DNA of 64,000 nucleotides from Holacanthus passer (GCA_025331565.1 JAFREQ010000040.1:4389001-4453000); one strand, 5' to 3'. Shown: positions 1 to 11,900, counted from the stretch's first letter. Notes: generated by a model not told the origin, from the letters alone. A program made the numbers and translations.

Positions 1-3000
1 GGAAGGTCACCATGAACCATTTCTTCCAGAACCGTCTCCTGCAGTCAGGGATGGTCAGGAAAAGCAGAGTGATGATGGGCAGAGACAGAACCCACAGGAT
101 CCGTTTCAGGTCGCTCTCCGGCACGGCAAACACGCTTTTATGCTCTGCTGGGCGAACATGTTTATAAGTGGATTTGTGTCACATGATCAGGGGTCATATA
201 GGCGGACGTGTCATGTTGAAAATACTGGAAAACTGTGCATGTGTCGCTAAATCTTTACCATCAGGAATCTCATTGAGTCCATGCAGGCTGAGGGACAGGT
301 GAGAGTATCCCGAGTCATCCTGGAAGATCCCACTGTCTGTTCTGGAGCGGCTGTGGACTCGCAGGCTGGTGTCGTCGTTCCAGCCCATCAGAGGCTGCGT
401 CTCCCTCTTCTCGCCCGATCCTTTGCCCAGACAGGTGCAGCAAGGGCTCAGCTTCCTCAGGACGAACTCGCTGATGCGAAGGTCGAAGCACAGAACCACA
501 ATGTAGACGCCGTAGACCAGCAGCAGACAGGCGGCGTCGTACCTGGAAACAAAAAACACAGTTTGAGCAATAAGAATTATTTTTGACTTTGGGAACAGAT
601 AAAAGTGGTGAAAAGTCTAAAGGAAAGATTCACTTATTAAGCTATTTCAAGAAAGAAAGAAAAGAAAGACAGAGTTTTCCACCAAAATCCCATGGCCTAC
701 TTTAGAGAATGGACCTTGCTCAGGTGTCATCACGTGACCAAAGTACAGGACCTTTGTCATGTGATAACATCTGAGCAAGTTGCTAAAAAAAGGCTGTGGA
801 ATACGGTTGAAAACTCTGGCAATATCTAATCCAATGGACCTTGCTTTTACACAGAAAACACACAGTGTATAAATGACCACAAAAAGTGTCTTGTGTCTAA
901 TTGAGCAATTTTTAAAATTGTTTAAATGATGGATAAAGGAGACTATTTTCAGGGTTGGTTTCAAATCTGGAAATCTGTCTCTTGTTCTTGTCCCCTGCTT
1001 TGGTGTTGTTGCCTTGTTTCTCTTATTAGGTCTCTTTATTAAACCATGTTACTTTTTATGACAATTTGGTTTTGATTTCTTTATTTTACAACAAAATTCA
1101 GCTTTTATGAAACTCCATATCTTGATCATAAAAAAAACCTGTGTTCTTTATCAGCTAATACTGTCTCACTATCAAACAAAATGAATCCCATTACACGTGG
1201 AAGTATTTTATCAATGCTGAATGCTACTGCGATTGTTGTGTTTATGACTTGATATTGCGTTATTCAAGCGACATTTATTGCTCTTTATAATAAATGTCAG
1301 TGAGTCACAGAACTGTGCAAGACAGTTGTTTTGTGATTTATCTTCATTTGTTGTTATCGGTGTCACAAGAGGAAATAAACTGCTGCATCTGCCTCGGTCT
1401 TTTACAACCACCTTTCATTGAGGTAGTGTAAGGTCTGAAGATCATGTAACCATATCCTGATGTTAAGTTAGTGCAAACAAAGACACTCACCAGTACACTC
1501 TGTTATCAGAAATGATGGCAATAACAGCAGCGACACTGATACCATAAGCCAGGCAGTCCCTGAACAGTGGCCAACAGGTGAGGCGGCCTGCCTGATAAAG
1601 CAAACAAAATTAAATGGTTGACAGCTTATGAAACACAATGTATACAACGATTCTTCTGCTTTGACCCAGTAAAGGTGCTGCTCTTATGTACAAGTAGTCA
1701 GCAGTTGGGTAATCTTTGTCTGAATATTGTGTCAGAACGTACCATAGAGGCCAAGATTCCACATGCGGCACAGATTCCTAGCAGGTTGTACACCGCTGAT
1801 CCCACGATGGTGCTGACCCCAATGTCTCCCTTTGTCACAAACACACCTGACACACATGAAGAGCACATCTTAGCTTTGAGGAGAGGGAAATACAGGCAAA
1901 ATAATGAAATGCTGAGAGGAAAAATGTCCTAATCGAAGGCCGCAGTCAGTCCCTTTCTGTTCCCATATGGCCGTGAAGTCACAGTTCATCAGGTGGGGAA
2001 GGGACACAGTGACAGTGATGATGATGCCGGCGTCATCATCGTCGACATCTGCTAATTATTCTTATACTAATGCACAATTACCCAGAAAGGCTGTGACCAG
2101 TTCAGGTGCAGAGCTCCCAGCTGCCATAAATGTGGCTCCTGCTACATCCTGAGAGAGTCCCAGACCTGAGACACAAACACCAAGAACACACACACACACA
2201 ATAACAGAAACACCTGATGATACGCAGTCCAAATCAGCAAAACCTCAAATTAGAACCTAAAAAAATGACCAATCAACAATAACTGAAGACTCATAAAAGT
2301 CATATTTATCCATCTACTGTAAGATTACATCTTATCAATGGTTACTCAATTAATTGATTAGTTGAGGGACAATTAAGTCTAATGTCAATATAACTGAAGA
2401 TAAAGGCCTACACACACCCTCATGTAAAGCAAATAGAGAAATGGAAACACCACAACCACACCCTGGAAAAAGTTTCCAGTCATTTAAACACTAAACTTAA
2501 AACCAACTAAAGGCCAACTAAAAAAATCTTTAAAATCAGTTATACATATTACACAGCATCTTATATGTATGGACTTATAGATTTACAATCTGTCCACATG
2601 TTTCTTAAGAGTCTTCAACATCTGTAAGACCTAATCCTTTGGAGTTTGTCCAAAACTATAATGTGTGTAGCTGTTGACTTCCAAACTGCAAATGAACTCT
2701 TCATTTAACATCACTTATTAAAATATATAAACTGACAGTAGGCCTATCACAGTTCATGTAATTATGCATCATCGTATGCACATACAATATATGGATATTT
2801 CATGTTTCACTCACGTTCACTGATCACTTCTAAGGATGGCAGAAAGTAATCATCGCAGACTATTGAAACAGCCAAAAGCATGTAGAAAATAAGCATGAAA
2901 TAGATGACCAGCCCTCCATCCTTCCTCTCCTGCACTGTGAAGAAGCCATCAGGAAACTCTGAGGACTGGGGTGAGATGCACTCTGTCTCATTCTCTGAAA

Positions 3001-3406
3001 CACATGCACACACACACACACAAACATCAACTCTTGATGGCATTTACACAGTATTTCATGCCAATAAGACATGAGGATTAGTTGAGCAAACAGTGTACAC
3101 AGCTGCAGAGCCGCAACTGATGACTCACACAAAAAGAGACTTTCACCAGATTAGAATAATAAACAAATCGATCCAGGAATATTATAGAAGATCTAAAAAC
3201 ACTATAAAGTAAATATAAGAATAAACACACATGATTTTCTTACCCAGAGCTCGACGCACCCTGGCAGGATGAGTCTCTTGAGCTGCTTTTGCTGTATATG
3301 ACACAAGATGAACGGTGCAATACAGGAATATCACAAATCCTAGAAAGTAAGGTATGAAATCTTTTCTCTTCTTTTTCTGCAGGGCTGCAACCTTATTCAT
3401 GGTCAT
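1..3406 (-). CDS. slc24a5: slc24a5 (NCKX5), K+-dependent Na+/Ca2+ exchanger, exons 1-7, 3' part beyond window
   Basis: Coding exons on the minus strand: 3244-3406, 2815-2994, 2082-2165, 1743-1846, 1491-1591, 259-542 and 1-147 (cut by the window edge). All junctions are GT/AG and the frame is continuous, giving about 354 residues of an expected ~500. The N-terminus has a basic stretch and a hydrophobic signal segment (about residues 17-36). Exon 2 matches human SLC24A5 closely ([18 protein letters not shown], then a membrane segment ending in [14 protein letters not shown]). Exons 3-4 carry the alpha-1 exchanger repeat, with [15 protein letters not shown] and [15 protein letters not shown]. 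Exon 6 holds the cytoplasmic loop ([31 protein letters not shown]). Exon 7 begins the second membrane cluster ([18 protein letters not shown]). The family member acts in melanosomal/trans-Golgi cation exchange and is needed for melanin pigmentation. Start: ATG at 3406, or the nearby ATG at 3400 with A at -3; the codon at 3415 is TTG. The exon 7 acceptor could instead be three bases further in. The alpha-2 repeat is outside the window. Confidence 0.96.
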
Positions 3407-3447
3407 TTGAGTCAAACAGGTGAAATTAAGCAGTTATTCCAAGGAGC

Positions 3448-4410
3448 CACATGTGTTTCAGTCTAACAAGCTTGCAAAGATTTAAAAGTGGGCTGAAGCT
3501 GCTTGGAAATGCTGCATCTAACACTACACTACGACTACAAGCTGGAGAGAGAGATTATTGGGGGGGAGAAAGCTTATTTGAAGGTCTGGTCCTACCAAGA
3601 ATTGTGGGGGGTTGGGGGGGGGGGTCACGAGTTGCGAGTCATTCCAGTCGACTTGGGACAGACTGAAGCCTGAGGGGCATCAGAAGACTGCAAGTCAACA
3701 TAAAGACACTTTAACACACTTCATTCACATCTTTGAATGTGGAAAATTAGTTGTTAAACTGGTATTAGTTGTTATGGTAAAAGTACATATAATATATATA
3801 TATATTTATATATAATATGTAAATATGTAGAAATTAGAAAGATTAACTTTTGCAGTAATGTTTAATGATGATGATGACAATAATGAGGTTTATTAATAAT
3901 AATAATAACAAAATAACAACAACAACAACAACAACAACAATAATCATAATAATATTGCAAATAATTTAATAATTCACCTTCATGTGCATAAGTGGCCACA
4001 AATGAAGTCTGAGGACAAAAGTATATTTTATTTTTGTATATTTAAATGTTTATATAAGTATTAACTGTATTCATAAATTAACACAGTATTTATGTGACAA
4101 AGTAATCTCAATATAAAGGTCCACTTACTAGATTTTTCGGAGCTTTCATCCGCATCAGTGTCAATATAGATACATTAATTTATTATTGGTATCATCATCA
4201 CATAACATCATCTCAGCTTTAGTCACAGTGTTTGGATGTTCAAACTCTAACTCACTCATATTAAAACTCTTATTAGTCAATTAGACCTGTGTGACAGAAA
4301 AAGGGGATGTGTGAGAGATAGGGTGCAGGACTTGTTTGGACATGCCCCCAGTGTTTCCCCCAAAATCCACAAACCCGGAAACATGTGTCCACTCGGAGAC
4401 AGCTCATGTG
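3448..4410. promoter_or_regulatory. candidate MITF-type E-box/M-box cluster upstream of slc24a5
   Basis: Three CATGTG-type E-boxes lie in the first kilobase upstream of the slc24a5 start: CACATGTG at 3448-3455, TCATGTGCA at 3980-3988 and TCATGTG at 4404-4410. TCATGTG is the core of the M-box bound by MITF in pigment-cell promoters. Finding the sites near a pigmentation gene is suggestive, but such short motifs also occur by chance. The transcription start is unknown, so the first site could lie in the 5' UTR. Confidence 0.3.
3890..3955. repeat. AT-rich trinucleotide microsatellite (AAT/AAC)n
   Basis: Runs of AAT followed by about eight AAC/CAA units and further AAT units. Simple-sequence repeat seen directly; no coding role. 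Confidence 0.8.
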
Positions 4411-6711
4411 TGTGCACGAGACATTCAATGAATGGACAGTGTGTGTTCAGTGCAGAGACACAGCTGGAGAACAAAGTGGTGAGTTGCTCTGCTTTTCAGT
4501 CGCTTTACACTGAGCTGTGTAGTTTGCATGTTGCAGGTTGTGTGAATGCAAAACACTGAGCTGGATTTCTTTATGTTTGCCAGTTAATTCCTCAAAAGAC
4601 TGCTCGGTGTCTGGATGATTTGTTGGCCCAGCACGTCAGTCACATTAAGGCTGCACAGGCTTCTGTTGTTGTGATGAATGACTTGGTGTCAAAACAGTGT
4701 TTTTTATTGCCAAATAACAGACAACAGTGAGTGAATGGCGCCCCTGTGTGGTATAATTAGGCTGGTTTTGTGTTTGTGAATCATCTTGTCGTTGACTTTA
4801 CTTTTTGACACTGAAGACATGTGTAGCTGATGTTTCATATTAAAAAGTAAGTAAAAGTCCTGAGCTGAATAATCATGTAAATTCAGACAAAAACATGCAA
4901 TATAACTATGAAACTGTGAAATAATTCCATGCATTTTTTTAAAAAAAAACTCAGCTCAAATTATTGAAATCTTATTTCATCCTGCTCCTTTTCACAATAA
5001 CAAAGTTTGTTGCAGTTTTTTTTTGTAAAGTATATTTTCATTTTCCAGCACCCTTTGCTCCCCATTTTGTTCCACAATGCCACTTTTTATTTTTAAGTCA
5101 AGGACGCAATTTGTTTGAGCTGAGTTTTAAAAATATCAGATCATTTTACAGTTTTGTATCTATAATGTACATTTGTTGTATTCATTCATTAATTGATTAT
5201 TTATTAGTGTCTTTTTTATTCTTTTAAAAGTGAACCAGTTGGGATCTGCATCGGATGTGACTTCAGTTTTCTTTCACTTTTTATATGTGGTTGTTATTAT
5301 CATAATCAGACTGACCAAAAAATATGGAATATTTATTCAAATTGACGAAATAAGTTTGGATAAGTGACATACACTTATATCTGGTATTATATCAGCTGTT
5401 ATTGCTCCCAGTGTTCAGGCCTGGATGTCATTGTGCAGCAGTTTATTGTCTGTGACCAGACCCTGATCCAACCAGCAGATGTCAGTATTGGAGCAGAAAG
5501 TCTTTGAGGACATTTTAAAAATGTGACTCCTCATTTTACACCAATATGGTAAAATGTTTTATTTAAAAATAGAGAAGAACAAAACAATTTTCTCTGTAGT
5601 GAATATATAATTGATTCATGGGTTTCACATTGTGCTTTACTTTCTGCTGTGTAATTATTTGAGTTTCAAGAAGGGTCACAGTAGCACCATTGTTCCTGTT
5701 ATCAAGGACTGTGAGCTGCAGCCGTATTAAGAATAAATACCAGGCTCTCTCTTATTTACAGATTTTTGTCGCACTAAGATAAATGATTTAATAGCACATT
5801 CTGCAGAGGCTGGCGTGGTGCACTTTGTGTGTGTGTTGGAGAACTAAGGTAAAACAGCAGCTTGGCAAGAAAGCTCTCCATCTCATTTGTCATTGGAAGC
5901 CTCTCTCTCTCTCAGTGTGTGTGTGCGTGCTTTCACTTGTGTGTAAGGAGATACAGTGGAAACTTGACAATGCCCTGTTCCATCTCAGTTGTCACTGGTA
6001 TGTTAGCTGTGTGGAATAAAGCTCTTTAAGTGCAAGGTATCCAAACACAGGGGAGATCCTTATTATATGATTGTGTGTGCATCCTGTATGATTTAAAGGA
6101 CAAATTTATAATGCGTCTGTGTGTGTTTAAGTGTTTGGTCGAAGCAGGCTGTATTTAGATTGAACAGTCACAAGGCAGAGAAGTAATATGTGTCAGTTTG
6201 CTTTTCAAAACAGTGACGTTGGTCACAGAAATAGGGGAAGGAAATGAGCCAAACCAGAAAAACTGGTTGCTCTGCACATCATTACACAAGGAAAAGTCAG
6301 CAACTTTTATTAGTTTCATAAGACTGCTCTGTGCTCCCGACCTATGTCCATGAAATTGTCCTTATCATTTGCTTATCACGTCTTGCCTCTCGTATTCTGT
6401 CCCTTGGCTCTCGTAATAGCGCAGGTCTGTGTGTTTTGTGTACTTCAACTTGTTGAATACCAGCACCCTGCCCTCTGCAAGGAGTGTTCAAGGTTCAGGA
6501 AGATAACGAGAGGTGAGTGGCTGACGCATAGCTCGTGTTGTGTTACCAAAGGCTCATATCATATTACGGTAGACGGCAGGTTGGGTGAAACTGCAGCTGT
6601 ATTCAGATTGCTACCGCTCGAACAAACCAGGAACTGGGACTAACAGAGGAGTTTTAAAGAAGCTTAAGAAGCTGACAGAGGGCTTCCTGTTGTTAAACGA
6701 AGATTGTTACC

Positions 6712-7800
6712 ATGGGTAAGAAGACTCAACACTGTCTGCTGCTTTTGCTGTGTTTGTCAGGGCTTGTTCACTATTCTGCTGCCTTGGTGTTTTGGACAGC
6801 CGTGGTGGAAATAAACTATGTCAGCAGCAACAATAAGACTGAGAACAAAATCTGCGAGTGTGGGAAGTATGGTCTTAACTCTCCCCTGAAGGAAGCCTCT
6901 GGCATTGTTACGCTTCCCAAGGGAGACGCCAAAGGCTGTGGCCCAGATGCTGTCTACAGCCGCAATGGCAACTCAACACCGTGGATAGCCCTGGTTAAAA
7001 GGGGCAACTGTACCTTCAGCGAGAAGATCAATGTTGCCTTTCGTCAAGGGGCATCTGGGGTGGTGGTGTATAATTTGGATGGCACTGGCAACGGCACCAG
7101 TCATATGACACACTCAGATGCAGATGATATTGTGGCTATCATGATTGGCAACACTCCGGGCTTGGAGCTCGTCAAGTTGGTGATGAATGGGACAGATGTT
7201 GAGATGACTATTCATGTAGGCAGGCCTCACGGACCCTGGATAGACACCTACTGGCTTTACTTCCTGTCCATCGCCTTCTTCATTGTGACGGCAGCCTCGA
7301 TCACCTACTTTGTGTTTATCTCTGCGAATCGTCTGTACAATCTGAGTATGCACAGGCGCACTCAGAGGAGGCTGAAATCTGAGGCCAGGAGGGCGATTGG
7401 GCGTCTACAGGTGCGCACACTCAAGAGAGGAGATGAGGAAACCACCTCTGAGTCCCATATGTGTGCCGTGTGTATTGACTCCTACAAGGTAGGCGAAGTG
7501 GTGACAGTGCTAACGTGTGACCACATCTTCCACAAAGCCTGCATCGAGCCCTGGCTGCTGGAGAGGAGGACCTGCCCCATGTGTAAGTGTGACATCCTGA
7601 AGGCCCTGGGGGTTGAGGAGGAGACGAAAGAAAACATTTCTGTGGAGTCGCCAGCAGATGCCACTGTGATCACAGTGACAGGAGGAGCAGCCATGTACGA
7701 AGTCCCACTGACTGACCCAGCGAGCCCTGACCCAGAGAGACATCAACATCGCTATGACAACAGGGCCTTCGAGGCAGACTCGGAGGCCGCGAGAGGATGA
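6712..7800 (+). CDS. GRAIL-like transmembrane RING-H2 E3 ubiquitin ligase (RNF128/RNF133/RNF148 family), single coding exon
   Basis: Uninterrupted 362-codon reading frame. A signal peptide spans about residues 1-24, followed by a protease-associated (PA) domain at about 60-165 with several N-glycosylation sequons, for example NKT, NST, NCT and NGT. A single transmembrane helix lies at about 180-203. After a basic cytoplasmic stretch comes a complete RING-H2 with C251, C254, C269, H271, H274, C277, C288 and C291. HKACIEPWLLERRTCPMCKC and the following CDILKALG are characteristic of RNF128 rather than RNF13/167 or RNF130. The tail ends with a DNRAFEAD-like motif resembling the RNF128 C-terminus. 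Family members ubiquitinate membrane or endosomal clients; the targets here are unknown. The start has a strong Kozak context (ACCATGG). The coding region has no intron, whereas vertebrate RNF128 is multi-exon and mammalian RNF133/RNF148 are single-exon. I therefore give no symbol; this may be an old retrogene or a fish rnf128 paralogue. Confidence 0.95.
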   Translation: MGKKTQHCLLLLLCLSGLVHYSAALVFWTAVVEINYVSSNNKTENKICECGKYGLNSPLKEASGIVTLPKGDAKGCGPDAVYSRNGNSTPWIALVKRGNCTFSEKINVAFRQGASGVVVYNLDGTGNGTSHMTHSDADDIVAIMIGNTPGLELVKLVMNGTDVEMTIHVGRPHGPWIDTYWLYFLSIAFFIVTAASITYFVFISANRLYNLSMHRRTQRRLKSEARRAIGRLQVRTLKRGDEETTSESHMCAVCIDSYKVGEVVTVLTCDHIFHKACIEPWLLERRTCPMCKCDILKALGVEEETKENISVESPADATVITVTGGAAMYEVPLTDPASPDPERHQHRYDNRAFEADSEAARG

Positions 7801-7968
7801 ACGACAGCAACGGAAAAACAAAACAGCAACAAACCAGGACAGATTCCCTGTTTGAAATATGATATTTTTCTGGGATGCATTGAACAGCATGATGGAATCA
7901 AACTGTAATTTTCCAACAGGGGAAACATGTTGATCTTATAATGCAGGGATACTAAAATAGATTTTCAG

Positions 7969-7974
7969 AATAAA
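7969..7974 (+). terminator. polyadenylation signal AATAAA of the RING gene
   Basis: Canonical AATAAA 169 bases after the stop codon on the gene's strand, followed by sequence compatible with a cleavage site. It would give a short 3' UTR of roughly 190 bases. Confidence 0.6.
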
Positions 7975-8084
7975 ATCCAAGTATGTAAAATCTTAATGGA
8001 CCTTGTGTAATTAGCTTGGATGCCATTGCATTTTACTTGAGTCTGTCCTGCTGCATGTGTGTAATTATTGGGTGTCTTCTCTGG

Positions 8085-8755
8085 CTGCCCCCGACTGAAG
8101 ATATCCCTAGTCGACTAGTAGTTGTTGGATTAAGCCATTAGTCCTTGCACCTTTATGATATTAATGTAATTATTTAAAAATATATATATATATTTTGGGG
8201 CACACACAAAGCGTGCAGCCTGTTAATGATTCTGAATGTGTCAGAACAACCAGCAAGGAGACTGAACATTTTGTTTATTTATTTCAACTCAATATAACAT
8301 CACACAGTCTTGTTGTTCAAAACATGAAGGAAAAAAAACTTTTAACTTCGCAAAGCAAATACTCAGCATGTATGTATGATGCATAATGTATATGGTATTT
8401 AGAAGTTAATTCTCCTCAGCTCCTCTCCTGCTTCACACCTCTCCCGTCCCCGCCTGAACCCACTGTGTCTTTGTCTTCCCCAAAGTCCTGGTCTGAGCCG
8501 ATGACAATCACCTTGGTTCTGTATTTTCTGCTGTCAAACTGGCCTCCGTCAGTCTGGGAGGCTAAGCTCGGTCCTGGTCCGGCCGTGTTCACTGGGAGGC
8601 TGCTGAGCCTGGTTCCTGGCTCTGGTTTTCATTCCAGCCTGAAAGCCATAACTATTGTGCTTGTGGTGAAAGATTAACTAGGGACCAATGAAAACTTGAA
8701 AACTTTTCTCACTGATTAACGGTTTGGTCGACTATCAGGTCCTATCCTGTGTTCA
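8085..8755. mobile_element. possible degraded DNA transposon (hAT-like) remnant
   Basis: The left side has GGCTGCCCCCGACTGAAGAT followed by CTAGTCGACTAGTAG. The right side has GATTAACGG, then GGTCGACTATCAGG. Paired GTCGACTA motifs at the edges of a ~650 bp block, and a left end I recall from dispersed fish DNA transposons, suggest an old element. The inverted match is imperfect and no target-site duplication is visible. The class assignment is from memory and uncertain. Confidence 0.3.
8416..8628 (-). pseudogene. protein-like open frame of unknown origin inside the repeat remnant
   Basis: The minus strand is open for 70 codons plus a TGA at 8416-8418, without a usable ATG. The predicted peptide is compositionally protein-like rather than low-complexity, including SRKYRTKVIVIGSDQDFGED before an acidic/glycine tail. 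It could be the C-terminal coding end of a transposon protein or a captured host exon. I do not recognise the family. The plus strand is also open over much of the same stretch, so base composition alone may explain it. Confidence 0.25.
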
Positions 8756-9161
8756 TAAAGTCACCTTTTACATGGTCAGAATTGATTCTGAAAACTGAGT
8801 AGTCATGCTGTGTCATATTGCTCCTTTGCATAGTGAACACATCAACTCGACGCTGGTTAGAGAGGAAGTGCAGCAGAACATTTGACTATCACTTCGATAT
8901 CAGGGCCAAATTTCCATCAACATGAAGCTCGTTAGCTGGCGTCGCTCACAGTCCCACACAAGCGACCGTCGTCTTTTAAATTCGCAGCGGAATTTATGTC
9001 AGTTAATTTAAATAATTTCACTCTCTTTCTGCTCAACTCAAGCTTGTTTTTGCATTCAGATTGTGAGGTTGTCAGGCTGGATTCAGAAACACACCCTTAT
9101 CAACACACCCTTGACTGGAATTGCAGCATGACACTCATTGTACTACGATGAGTGAATAATA

Positions 9162-9365
9162 TCACCTGAGGGGCTGGAACTCTTTAGAAACATGGTCCAC
9201 AGAATCATGTTCACCACATATGAAACAGGCATTTTCATGTCCTTTATAATGTCTTGGCCTACAGCTACTTTTGAGAAATACAAAGTCCCGTAGTAATATG
9301 GCAACAGATGTCGTATGAACCGTAGTTGATATGCATCCAAATATGTTATCTGTCTGTTGGATCAT
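9162..9365 (-). pseudogene. possible LINE reverse-transcriptase C-terminal fragment
   Basis: A minus-strand frame contains NACFICGEHDSVDHV, resembling the Cys/His knuckle near the C-terminus of L1/Tx1-like ORF2 proteins (CxxCG followed by D/E-x-V/I-x-H). Further minus-strand pieces up to about 9720 read like retroelement protein interrupted by stops. The evidence is one short motif, so confidence is low. Confidence 0.22.
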
Positions 9366-11844
9366 CCTTATGTGAACTGGTTTTTAAAATGATATACACT
9401 GAGATCAATCATGAAGTTCTATCTGTTGATATAAAGATAATACATAATATATTTCTAAACAGCTGATTTTCATGTACAAACATTGATTTTCTTGAACGGG
9501 TCTTCCAGTTTTATTTTCTTTGAATTATCTGGAATGGAGTTTATTCAGTCCTTATGGTCTACCTCTGAACTCCCACTTGGGTAAATTTTTGAACATGTTT
9601 TAAGATTCTTGCAATTCAAAAATTCAGTGTGTCCCTCAGTGAATGATAAAGCTAAAGAATTGCCTCATTTCCTTGTTTGCTGGTGGGGATGTGCTGATTA
9701 TGGTACTTAAAATATTTTTCTATACTAAATCATTTTCACTACTGTTTTACAGATTCCAGGAGTCTTAAATTGTTCTGTAAAAATGAATATTATGTGCTGT
9801 ATTAAATCACATTGATGCTTATTGGAATGCAATAAATCCCTCAAAATGAGGCCAACTTTATGAGAATATCGTCTGTAATTGTAAGAATGGGGTTTCTGTA
9901 TGTATGTATGTGTATGAGCGTGAATATGCGTGTGTGTGTTACTCGACATCTGAGGGGTCTGTGTGGTTAAGTAGTGTCTCACTTTCAGAGTTAGAGTCTT
10001 GTTCCCAATGACTGTTGGAGAGGAGTGAAACTGTAATTACCTCTGCACAGGTGGGAGCCGATCTGAACACACCTTGAGCTTGAGCTGGATAATCATCATA
10101 TCACATAAGTAGAAGAGCCTGACCGAGCAAGTAGAGATATGCAGCTGTACGGCAACGGAATGAAATCTAAATTTTTTTTATTATACTTCCATTGTGTTTC
10201 AGAAGTGCACACAGTAGAGTCTGTGATGAAAGCGCATGACTTCTTTTGAATTTTTGTGAGGCTGTTGAACCCGTCCTCTGAGTCATTTAGGACTTTGGGC
10301 TCCTGTGATTACAAACAGCTGGCACACTGTAAAATGAACTTGTTATCAACCTTTTTGGCTTTTGACCTGCCCCAAAAAAGTAATGCCTTAAGCATAGACT
10401 ATGGCTTTAGTGCGGACATTGGTTAAACCAAAGTGTTTTTCCTTCTTGGATTATTTTTAAAAAAGGTAAGTGGCCTGAATAAGTGAAATGATCTAATATT
10501 TCGCAAGAAAAAAAAAACAATCAGAAAAAGATTTACATTCCTTTGTACAACAAATATTTGGTGAATTCTTAAAATTTTTTCTTGGGAGCCCTTGAATGGT
10601 CCTGACCCCCAGGATAGGAATCACTGCTCTAGATCTTATTTCGTATGTACCATGATTTATTTACTCAGAATCAAATGCTATGTATATTTCAGAGTGTGCC
10701 TCAGGGCCTTACCTTCAGTTTATCTAGGTCTGAGGCCCCCTATGGTCGGAGAGTCTTCGGCACTGGCCCCATTGGCATGCTTGGTGATCCATCCTTGCTC
10801 TGATGACCCTTCAATGCTTCTGTGTAATAAATTTCATTTTAACATCCTGCTATTTTGATATAATGACCGAAAGTCTCAAAAGTAGCCCAAGGACTGAATG
10901 ATTTATCACAGTGCCACGAGAGCAAGTTTTTAAAAAAGTTAAAAGTCTACGGGGTCGAGCTACGTGAGGTGACATGGTGAGGGATGATGGGGTGAAAGGT
11001 GTAGAGGCTGAAGCAGGTAGACGAACAGGGCATGAGCTGACGGGCAGAAGTTTCTAGTAAAAGCACTATAGTCCAAAGCCCAAAGAGTGAGCTGAGCCTT
11101 TCCTCTCATGGCGTTCCCTCACCCCTCCGAGGGCAGTGTGCGCTGGATTTCAGGCCAGAGCTTCATAGGTCAGATGGTTATAGTGGTATCACAGCGAGAC
11201 AGAGAATCAATACTGAACTAACTGGCCAGGCTGGGAACAACTGGCAGGCTCTGGGTTAGAGGCATGCTCTGCTCAGAGGTGGCGCTCCGCTGATTTATTG
11301 CAGTTGTTAAAGAGAAAATTGAGTCAGAAGGTTTTCATTTAATGGCATACTGGGCTGTGGCTGTACTCTAATACTGCACTTGACCTTCAGTTCCAGATAG
11401 GAATCAAACAGTGGAATTAACTACTGTAGTGGCCTTAAAGCTTATCTGCCCCCTTACGGTCTAATCAGAGTAAATATCTCATGTTTTCTATGGCGAGGAA
11501 TAAACCTGGAGCCTTGGGACTGAGAAAAGGAAGCGGTGCTATGTTTAAATATACAAGAAGACATTGCTTCATGTTCAGGCTTTAGGCTCACACCTTCTCA
11601 CTTTGTCCCTGTAAATGTTTATGATAGCTCTGCAACACCACCTGCTGGACAAAATCCCTCCTCGCAATGAATTTGAATTGAACCCCAGCAAAGGCAAAAC
11701 TGGTCACAAGCCAATCCCATCCTTTCATTTTAGGTCTTAAGGTACTGGGGCAATTTCTTGCTTGAGTTGAAAGTACAGAATAATAAATCCCAACATAATG
11801 AAATTTAGTACTTCACAGGCAGTATACTTTTATGACCCAGAAGT

Positions 11845-11845
<1 letters not shown>

Positions 11846-11900
<55 letters not shown>
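11846..11900. repeat. (TATC)n tetranucleotide microsatellite
   Basis: About 13-14 uninterrupted CTAT/TATC units. It is seen directly and likely length-polymorphic. Confidence 0.97.

Larger units (their letters stand above)
3407..6711. other. head-to-head intergenic spacer between slc24a5 and the RING gene
   Basis: No convincing exon is seen. The segment contains an (AT)n-rich tract near 3788-3815, an AAC/AAT trinucleotide tract around 3890-3960, and generally AT-rich sequence. It must hold the promoters of the two divergent genes. A donor-like GAG/GTGAGT near 6510 could mark a 5' UTR exon of the downstream gene, but nothing confirms it. Confidence 0.6.

Noticed and set aside
3407..3415. Extension of slc24a5 exon 1 by three residues to 3415
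   Set aside because: The codon at 3415-3413 is TTG, not ATG; the first ATG is at 3406-3404.
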